This document shows, in pieces, positions 40,494 through 46,655 of a stretch of 46,655 bases of DNA. Within the stretch, counting starts at the first letter, position 1; every line of letters begins with the position of its first letter. The position numbers and the translations under genes are program-made. Source of the stretch: JAVBLQ01 sp031553435 (GTDB lineage: Bacteria; Bacteroidota; Bacteroidia; Bacteroidales; Azobacteroidaceae); assembly GCA_031553435.1 (NCBI GenBank), contig JAVBLQ010000013.1, forward strand, positions 1 to 46,655, in the 5' to 3' direction. The notes under the pieces were generated by a model. It saw only the letters and a program-made list of their open reading frames with translations, did not search any database and had not been told where the DNA came from.

Positions 40494-40572
40494 AGTTATG
40501 AGTTACAAGTTACAAGAACTTGCAAGCAGTAACATTTACAACTCGTAACCTGTAACTTGTAACCCGTAACTT
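40494..40572. repeat. Word-repeat hairpin between purB and the rluB-type gene
   Basis: The left arm (40494-40516) consists of AGTTATG, AGTTACA and AGTTACA; the right arm (40542-40572) of GTAAC-(C/T)-T words in inverse order. The stem would have over 20 pairs with some mismatches. It starts 4-5 bases beyond the purB stop codon (minus strand), as the others in this window sit behind stops. Confidence 0.75.
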
Positions 40573-40576
40573 CCAA

Positions 40577-41917
40577 TCATATTCCTGTATAATTATGAGG
40601 GGTAATATCCCTCAGTTCTTGTTTAACTTGTTCATTTACATCTAATTTTTCAATAAAAACTTTCAAACTTTCTTCTGTAATTTCCGAATTTGTACGAGTC
40701 AATTCTTTTAATGCTTCATAGGGATTTGAATATCCTTCTCTCCGAAGAATTGTTTGTATAGCTTCTGCAACTACAGCCCAGGTATTTTCCAAATCCTTAG
40801 TAATAGCCTTCTCATTTAATAACAATTTATCCAGCCCTTTGGATGTGCTTTTTAACGAAATTTGTGTATGTGCAAAAGGAACGCCAATATTTCTCAATAC
40901 TGTAGAATCTGTCAAATCTCTTTGTAACCTGGAAACCGGAAGTTTAGCAGAAAGATGTTCCAATAATGCATTGGCGATGCCCAAGTTTCCTTCCGAATTT
41001 TCAAAATCAATCGGATTTACTTTGTGTGGCATAGCTGATGATCCTACTTCTCCTTTTTTGATTTTTTGTTTAAAATATTCCATGGAAATATATTGCCAAA
41101 AATCACGGTTCAAGTCAATTAAGATCGTATTGATTCTCTTCATTGCATCAAATAATGCCGCCAGATTATCATAATTCGATATTTGAGTAGTCCACTCCTC
41201 GCGTTGAAGACCGAGCTTATTTTTTACAAATGAATTTCCGAATGTTTTCCAGTCAATCTGAGGATATGCTACTCGATGAGCATTGAAATTTCCAGTTGCT
41301 CCGCCAAATTTAGCAGAAAGAGGTATTGATTTCAACAATTTAACCTGTTCTTCCAATCGACTGACAAAGACCATAATTTCTTTTCCCAAACGAGTAGGAG
41401 AAGCCGGTTGACCGTGCGTTCTGGCAAGCATTGATATGTCTTTCCATTCAGCGGCATAATCCCTCAATTTATCAATCAATGACTGAAGTTGCGGATAATA
41501 TTCATTATCTAATGCATCTTTAATGGAAAGCGGTACTGCTGTATTATTAATATCTTGGGATGTTAATCCGAAGTGAATAAATTCTTTGTATTCAGCCAGA
41601 TTCATTTTATCAAATTTTTCTTTGATAAAATATTCGACAGCTTTTACATCGTGATTTGTTGTGCGCTCTATTTCCTTTATTTGCTCTGCATCTTTCAATG
41701 AAAAATTCCTGTAAACATTTCGCAAAACATTATGATCAAACTTTATTCCTTTCAATTGAGGAAGTGGAATTTCAGAAAGAGTGATAAAATATTCGATCTC
41801 AACCAACACCCGGTATCTAATAAGGGCATATTCAGAGAAATAATCAGATAATGACTGAACTTTTTCGCCATACCGCCCGTCAACGGGAGAAATAGCTGTT
41901 AAATTAGAAAGATACAT
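40577..41917 (-). CDS. purB: Adenylosuccinate lyase
   Basis: The product has 446 residues of the fumarase/aspartase superfamily, with the signature SSAMPHKVNPIDFENSEGN (~303) and the family marks TSQDINNTAVPLSI, ARTHGQPASPTRLGKE and TNHDVKAVEYFI. It cleaves SAICAR and adenylosuccinate in purine synthesis, releasing fumarate. It has its own promoter element at 41937-41944. Confidence 0.98.
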   Translation of the reverse strand: MYLSNLTAISPVDGRYGEKVQSLSDYFSEYALIRYRVLVEIEYFITLSEIPLPQLKGIKFDHNVLRNVYRNFSLKDAEQIKEIERTTNHDVKAVEYFIKEKFDKMNLAEYKEFIHFGLTSQDINNTAVPLSIKDALDNEYYPQLQSLIDKLRDYAAEWKDISMLARTHGQPASPTRLGKEIMVFVSRLEEQVKLLKSIPLSAKFGGATGNFNAHRVAYPQIDWKTFGNSFVKNKLGLQREEWTTQISNYDNLAALFDAMKRINTILIDLNRDFWQYISMEYFKQKIKKGEVGSSAMPHKVNPIDFENSEGNLGIANALLEHLSAKLPVSRLQRDLTDSTVLRNIGVPFAHTQISLKSTSKGLDKLLLNEKAITKDLENTWAVVAEAIQTILRREGYSNPYEALKELTRTNSEITEESLKVFIEKLDVNEQVKQELRDITPHNYTGI

Positions 41918-41936
41918 GTAAAAAATAAATATACTA

Positions 41937-41944
41937 CAAAGTTA
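41937..41944 (-). promoter_or_regulatory. Bacteroidetes -7 promoter element of purB
   Basis: CAAAGTTA on the plus strand is TAACTTTG on the minus strand, 20 bases before the purB ATG at 41917. Confidence 0.6.
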
Positions 41945-41980
41945 GATAATAAAATGGATTTACCATGAAATTCTTAATAT

Positions 41981-43288
41981 TTATTCAATAGTTACTCCCT
42001 CCGTACTTTCCTTCATGAATAATATTTTGACAGTTTGCAACATAATCAGAAAATCTTGAAATACGGAATAGTTATTGATATAGATTAAATCGTATCTTAA
42101 TTTATTTTTTACCGAAGTATTGTATTTGCCTTCTACTTGTGCCAAACCGGTAAGCCCTGCTTTCATTTTCAGACGTTGACGATATTCCGGTATTTCTTTT
42201 TCAAATTGATCTGTAAAAAAAGGACGCTCAGGACGAGGACCTACAATGCTCATATCTCCATTAAGAATATTTAAGATCTGAGGAATCTCATCTAAACGAA
42301 CAGCTCGCAAAAAGCGACCTATACGGGTAATTCTCGGATCATTTTCTCCTGCTAATACGGGGCCGGAAAGTTTTTCCGCATCCGGAACCATTGTTCTAAA
42401 TTTTAATATCTTAAAAGTTTTACCACCTCGTGTAAGTCTTTCCTGAGCATAAAAAACAGGTCCTCCATCAAGTTTTACCAATATTGTCGTTATAAAAGCT
42501 GCGGGAAAAGCCAGAATGAAAGCAATGCCTCCTAACAGTAGATCTATTGTACGCTTTACAAATCTTTCTTCCATTGTAAGTTCCATCTTAGAAATATGGA
42601 AAGTGGGGATATCATCCGTTTTTTGCAAAGATGAAGACATAATATTTATATCCTGATATTCAGGCACAAAATAAACTTCGAGCTCTTGTTCTATGGTAGA
42701 AAACAGTATCTTTTCTCGTCCATAACTGGAAAGTCCAGATGAAATAAATACCAATTCACATTCATTAAGCCGCTCTACTAATTGCTCATCTTCTTCATCA
42801 CAAATATATTGTACTTTATAAATATCTTTATATTTATTTTCCAGAATACTAACCAATTTTTCAACCTGGTTACCTACAACCATCACCTTTTTTACTCCAT
42901 GACTTTTTCGAGCCAAATGCCATAGCAGAACTCTCCAAATGGTCAGGAACACCCAATAGAATAGAGCACTTAACAAAATAACACTTCGAGGAAATGCCAA
43001 TGCTCCTTCTCTGATAAAGAAACACATAGCCATAATACCCAAAGCCAAGCTGATAGATATCAAAAAAACTGTATAAATCACATCTTGTAATTTGCGCCTT
43101 GTGTAATTATACAATCCAAAAGCATACATCAATACCAAATAGAGGAGTGCAATTAACGGGGAAATAATATTAAATGCATCAAAATTACCCTGATAGTCAC
43201 GTAAAATGTCTCCTAATATTTTAAAACTTAAAATTATGCTTCCATATACAATGAGCAGGTCAATAATTATTGTTAGTGTTCGTTTCAT
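41981..43288 (-). CDS. Polyprenyl glycosylphosphotransferase (initiating sugar transferase)
   Basis: The product has 435 residues: four N-terminal membrane spans (~5-110), a nucleotide-binding-like middle part, then a re-entrant span (~240-265) and the catalytic Bac_transf domain. The latter has PVFYAQERLTRGGKTFKILK, FRTMVPDAEKLSGPV, RLDEIPQILNILNGDMSIVG and PRPERPFF. It moves a sugar-1-phosphate onto undecaprenyl phosphate to start an exopolysaccharide, capsule or O-antigen unit. It is the last gene of the minus-strand polysaccharide locus and lies behind three glycosyltransferases. Confidence 0.95.
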   Translation of the reverse strand: MKRTLTIIIDLLIVYGSIILSFKILGDILRDYQGNFDAFNIISPLIALLYLVLMYAFGLYNYTRRKLQDVIYTVFLISISLALGIMAMCFFIREGALAFPRSVILLSALFYWVFLTIWRVLLWHLARKSHGVKKVMVVGNQVEKLVSILENKYKDIYKVQYICDEEDEQLVERLNECELVFISSGLSSYGREKILFSTIEQELEVYFVPEYQDINIMSSSLQKTDDIPTFHISKMELTMEERFVKRTIDLLLGGIAFILAFPAAFITTILVKLDGGPVFYAQERLTRGGKTFKILKFRTMVPDAEKLSGPVLAGENDPRITRIGRFLRAVRLDEIPQILNILNGDMSIVGPRPERPFFTDQFEKEIPEYRQRLKMKAGLTGLAQVEGKYNTSVKNKLRYDLIYINNYSVFQDFLIMLQTVKILFMKESTEGVTIE

Positions 43289-43316
43289 AGGTCTATCCCT
43301 TTTAACATTTTAATTA

Positions 43317-44429
43317 CTAATAGTTTTCATAAATATCTATCAAATCTCTTCTTACAGCATCCGGAGTAAAAAATTTCTTTACTCTTTCAGAAGCATTTTC
43401 TCCCAATTGTTTCCTGAGTTTAGGGTCCTTCAGTAACATATTGACAGCTTTTGCAAAAGCCTGTATATTTCCATTTTCAACTTCCAATCCGGTTTCTCCA
43501 TCCGGACAAACCCAATTTACACCAGAATTTTGAATAGTAAAGGTCACTGCCGGCAAACCACAATACATTGCTTCGGCCAATGCAATGCCAAAAGCTTCAT
43601 TTCTAGTGATTGATGGAAAAGCAAAAATATCTGCAGCATACAAGTAGCATCTTAATTCTTTGTTACTCAGACGACCAGGAAAATGTATTGCAGGAGAAGA
43701 CATTTTTTTCAATTTTGATGTGAGTGGCCCTTGACCTGCAATGACAATAACTGCATCTTCCGAAATCAAAGCTTCGGCATCAACCAAATATTGAAGCCCT
43801 TTATATGGTATATGTCTGCCAAACGTGAAAACAATTTTTTTATCGTTATAATTTTTTCTTATTTTTTCGATATCTTCTTCATCCCCTTTTTGTATTTGTA
43901 ATTTTCTAATTTCTACTGTATTAGGGATAACTTTCAATTTATATTGCCAACGTGATAAACTCTTTGAACCGAAAACATAAGAAGGACTTGTGATTAGAAT
44001 ATGATCTGCTCTTTTTAACAAATTCTGTTCAATCGGAAAATAAAATTTTGATAACAATTTCTGTGCCACAATGTCAGAATGCCAATGCACAATAAATTTT
44101 GTTTTGTGAGGAAGCTGAGAAAGCAGATAAACACTTCCCAAAGGATTAGGTGTATGAAAATGAACTATGTCCGGATCAAATTCTTTTAAAATTTTTTTTA
44201 GCTCTCCAAAATAGGCGAACGATAACGGCTGACTAAATAATTTCTTAAAAACTCCGCAACGAATAACTCTAATATTTTCAAAAAAATCATCACACGTCAC
44301 TTTTTCATCATTGAAGCATATCACCATATGCTGATATTCAGGCATTGATAATATTATACTATGACAAACATCTTCTATACCACCAATGTGAGGAGGGTAA
44401 AAGTTAGGGATGTGTAATATTTTTTTCAT
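43317..44429 (-). CDS. Glycosyltransferase family 4
   Basis: I start the gene at the ATG at 44429 (MKKILHIPNFYPPHIGGIED); a TTG five codons upstream is open but less likely. The ~370-residue product has the GT-B fold of GT4 enzymes: N-terminal HIPNFYPPHIGGIE, HFHTPNP, the C-domain TFGRHIPYKGLQYLVDAEAL, and the donor site EAFGIALAEAMYCGLPAVTF. It probably adds a sugar to the lipid-linked repeat unit. Its start lies 26 bases inside the end of the preceding glycosyltransferase gene, showing coupled translation. The sugar cannot be predicted. Confidence 0.93.
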   Translation of the reverse strand: MKKILHIPNFYPPHIGGIEDVCHSIILSMPEYQHMVICFNDEKVTCDDFFENIRVIRCGVFKKLFSQPLSFAYFGELKKILKEFDPDIVHFHTPNPLGSVYLLSQLPHKTKFIVHWHSDIVAQKLLSKFYFPIEQNLLKRADHILITSPSYVFGSKSLSRWQYKLKVIPNTVEIRKLQIQKGDEEDIEKIRKNYNDKKIVFTFGRHIPYKGLQYLVDAEALISEDAVIVIAGQGPLTSKLKKMSSPAIHFPGRLSNKELRCYLYAADIFAFPSITRNEAFGIALAEAMYCGLPAVTFTIQNSGVNWVCPDGETGLEVENGNIQAFAKAVNMLLKDPKLRKQLGENASERVKKFFTPDAVRRDLIDIYENY

Positions 44430-45591
44430 TATAGACTTTTTCAAATAAATTTATCCAAGAGCTCATTATTTTATCAACTTGATAATCTAATGATGCCTCC
44501 TTAGATGCTTTTCCCATAGATTTTCTAAGTTTATCTGATTCTATTAATAAACAAATTTTATCAGACAAGGTTTTTATTTCGCCTGTTTTGATTAGAAAAC
44601 CATTCTTTTCATTGATAATAATATCCTTCGGGCCACATGGGGCATCAAATGCAATGAGAGGTAGTCCACATGACATAGCTTCTATCAGTACCATCGGAAG
44701 AGCATCTAAATAACGAGAAGGGAATATTAACATTGAATGGTTCAAGTATTGAGGGTAAATATCTTTTTCCGGCTCATGAATTTTTACTACAGATTCTAAT
44801 CTATTTGTTACAATCTGTTGAAGTAAATTTTCTTTTTGATTACCTTCTCCAAAAATATCAAGCTCCCAATCTGGATATTTCTCATGGACTATCATCCACG
44901 CTTCAATTAACATATCAAAGCCTTTTTCGTAAACCAAACGACCAACTGCAATGGCTTTTTTTTGGTCACACATAGATACTTTTTCCGGATAATATGATAA
45001 AGAATTGGGTATTACTTTAATATTTTTTTCACTTTCCCAAGACATTTTTTCTTCTTCTGTCAACACAATCAAACATGAAAGTTTTTGACATAATTTTTTC
45101 ATATTCGCAGTCCGAATTTTCGCGACAAAATTAGGAATAAATGCGCTGGAAAGCTTACGAGCCATTAATTGACGAAAATTTCCTGGAAAATGGAGTTCTC
45201 CAAGTTTAACACTTCCATCTTTTATATTATTTAGAAATTCTATTTCAAGTCCCAATAACGAAATTGTTATATCAGGTCGAATTTCATTTAATAATTTTGT
45301 GAGTCTCTTCCTATATTGTTTAGTCTTACAGTAACGAGAAATACATTTCTCCAAATAAGTTTCTCTTCCGAAATTCACATGGATTCCAATATCTAAGTGA
45401 TATAAATGAACTTTTTCTGATATTGGAAAATAAACAGGCTGTCCTAATTGTTCTGTAGTTACAATAGAGACATCATACCCCATTTTTTCGGCTAAATAAT
45501 TGGCTTTGGTAATTGTCACCCGTTCCATTCCTCCCGGATTAAATAGCCCTCCCGGAATTATATATACTATTTTCAATTGATTATTAAGCAT
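44404..45591 (-). CDS. Glycosyltransferase family 4
   Basis: The product has 395 residues with GT4 features: VYIIPGGLFNPGGMERVTIT near the N-terminus, AIAVGRLVYEKGFDMLIEAW and DALPMVLIEAMSCGLPLIAF in the donor-binding half. It is cytoplasmic or membrane-associated and part of the polysaccharide locus. It overlaps the next gene by 26 bases and follows the GT2 gene by 34 bases. The donor and acceptor are unknown. Confidence 0.93.
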   Translation of the reverse strand: MLNNQLKIVYIIPGGLFNPGGMERVTITKANYLAEKMGYDVSIVTTEQLGQPVYFPISEKVHLYHLDIGIHVNFGRETYLEKCISRYCKTKQYRKRLTKLLNEIRPDITISLLGLEIEFLNNIKDGSVKLGELHFPGNFRQLMARKLSSAFIPNFVAKIRTANMKKLCQKLSCLIVLTEEEKMSWESEKNIKVIPNSLSYYPEKVSMCDQKKAIAVGRLVYEKGFDMLIEAWMIVHEKYPDWELDIFGEGNQKENLLQQIVTNRLESVVKIHEPEKDIYPQYLNHSMLIFPSRYLDALPMVLIEAMSCGLPLIAFDAPCGPKDIIINEKNGFLIKTGEIKTLSDKICLLIESDKLRKSMGKASKEASLDYQVDKIMSSWINLFEKVYNEKNITHP

Positions 45592-45625
45592 TGTAGTCTA
45601 CAGCAATTATTATTGTTAAATTTTT

Positions 45626-46636
45626 CTATTTTATAAAAACCTTTTTAAGATAGTAAAATCCCCCCATAAAAAATAATTTTTGAAAAAAACATGAACGAGG
45701 TAATTTTTTACACACATAAAACTTATAGAAACAGACTATGGATAATTGATGAATTACTTCCTTTAGCAATACTTTCTGTTTTTTAGATAATTGAGAAAGA
45801 AACTCTCTCAATACTTTTTCTGCAGCTTTTTGGTTTTTATTACTCAGTTCGTATGGGAATGAACGATCTGTAAAACAAGTATATACATTCATTTGTTCGG
45901 TTTCAAAAAAAATACCATTTTGAGCAAGATATTTTTGATGAACTTGTGTAACAACCTTGATTCGACCTCCTATTTTCTTATCTGCCAATGCAGTTTCACT
46001 TCCCTCATGTTTTCTATAATGTAATAAAGTAGATTGAATATTAGCTCCTTTTGTATATTTCAACAATTCTATCCACAATCCATAATCTTCGGCTCTATAA
46101 TATACATTGGGATATTTTAAATTATTTAGATCCAACACCTCCTTACGAATCATCACAGAAGGATGACAAAATGGAGATTGAAAAAAAGCAAACGCCCTAA
46201 TACTCAAATCTTCAGATGCAAAATCAACTTGTTGTCTTTTATTTGTATTTTCATAAAAAGCATCTACAGAACTTCCACAAATGCCTATTTCCGGATGAGA
46301 CTCCATATAATTGAACTGAACCTCAAATCGATTAGGAAAAGCAATATCATCAGCATCCATTCTGGCAATATATTTTCCTTTGCTTATAGACAAACCTTTA
46401 TTTAAACTTTCAATTAAACCTCTATTCACCTCATTCTTCACATAAACAATACGAAAATCATCATATTTAAGTATAATTTCTTCAGAAGAATCAGAAGATC
46501 CATCGTTAATTATGACAAACTCGAAATCCTGGAAAGTTTGATTCAAAATAGAATCTATACATTCTTTCAAATATAAGTCACAATTATAAACAGCCAAAAT
46601 CACAGATATTTTTACTTCTTTGCCTTCTATTTTCAT
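45626..46636 (-). CDS. Glycosyltransferase family 2
   Basis: The product has 336 residues. The N-terminal GT-A domain has SVILAVYNCDLYLKECIDSI, FVIINDGSSDSSEEIIL and the metal-binding ARMDADDIAFPNRFEVQ (DxD), followed by HPSVMIRKEVLD. The C-terminal ~100 residues are basic and partly hydrophobic, likely lying on the membrane. It is the most upstream gene of the polysaccharide locus visible here; the locus continues beyond the window. Confidence 0.94.
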   Translation of the reverse strand: MKIEGKEVKISVILAVYNCDLYLKECIDSILNQTFQDFEFVIINDGSSDSSEEIILKYDDFRIVYVKNEVNRGLIESLNKGLSISKGKYIARMDADDIAFPNRFEVQFNYMESHPEIGICGSSVDAFYENTNKRQQVDFASEDLSIRAFAFFQSPFCHPSVMIRKEVLDLNNLKYPNVYYRAEDYGLWIELLKYTKGANIQSTLLHYRKHEGSETALADKKIGGRIKVVTQVHQKYLAQNGIFFETEQMNVYTCFTDRSFPYELSNKNQKAAEKVLREFLSQLSKKQKVLLKEVIHQLSIVCFYKFYVCKKLPRSCFFQKLFFMGGFYYLKKVFIK

Positions 46637-46655
46637 TTTCTCAGATAAATGTTTA

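Overview
The window is a stretch of a low-GC chromosome from a member of the phylum Bacteroidota, most likely order Bacteroidales. The evidence is the recurring TAnnTTTG promoter element (with an upstream TTTG 19-20 bases away in the clearest cases), start codons without Shine-Dalgarno sequences, lipoprotein signals followed by acidic residues, LytTR regulators, a tyrosine integrase of the Bacteroides type, and the gene order DUF177-rpmF-fabH-era-der and purB-rluB-asnS. I saw no rRNA, tRNA or CRISPR array.

Layout. (1) 1-3573: the N-terminus of a tyrosine integrase running off the left edge, a long inverted repeat, a tyrosine-phosphatase-like lipoprotein, a TPR/HTH membrane regulator and a tiny secreted peptide. 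(2) 4035-17688: thirteen co-oriented genes forming an envelope-spanning Ser/Thr signalling locus. It contains three exported proteins (one NTF2-like, one TPR plus barrel), a tandem LytTR protein, a protein with an internal duplication and a His/Asp-rich tail, a caspase-fold protein that has lost its catalytic His, a small exported protein, an FHA/zinc-ribbon membrane protein, a caspase-fold lipoprotein with an intact His/Cys pair plus a small lipoprotein, a membrane protein with an acidic/His tail, an FHA protein, a PP2C phosphatase and a transmembrane Ser/Thr kinase. A strong terminator closes the locus. (3) 17818-21000: a DUF2141 protein, a winged-helix regulator/membrane-protein pair under a palindromic operator, an AAA ATPase, and a four-helix-bundle gene enclosed exactly by 26-base inverted repeats. 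(4) 21069-28454: pyruvate:ferredoxin oxidoreductase, then a NMT1/SsuA-type ABC importer followed by a porin. (5) 28615-31685: aminotransferase and acetyltransferase of the diacetamido-uronic acid sugar pathway and a secreted Gfo/Idh/MocA protein. (6) 32143-41917: conserved housekeeping genes (histidine kinase, DUF177, rpmF, fabH, era, der, asnS, rluB, purB). (7) 41981-46636: the end of a surface-polysaccharide locus on the minus strand.

Two things stand out. The first is the kinase/phosphatase/FHA/caspase-fold locus, in which three proteins carry a similar acidic-T-(R)-I-(L/I) peptide that could be a phospho-threonine docking site. The second is a set of intergenic hairpins built from 7-9 base quasi-repeated words that differ from site to site. 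They lie directly behind stop codons, and in one case the hairpin encloses the four-helix-bundle gene in the manner of 23S rRNA intervening sequences.
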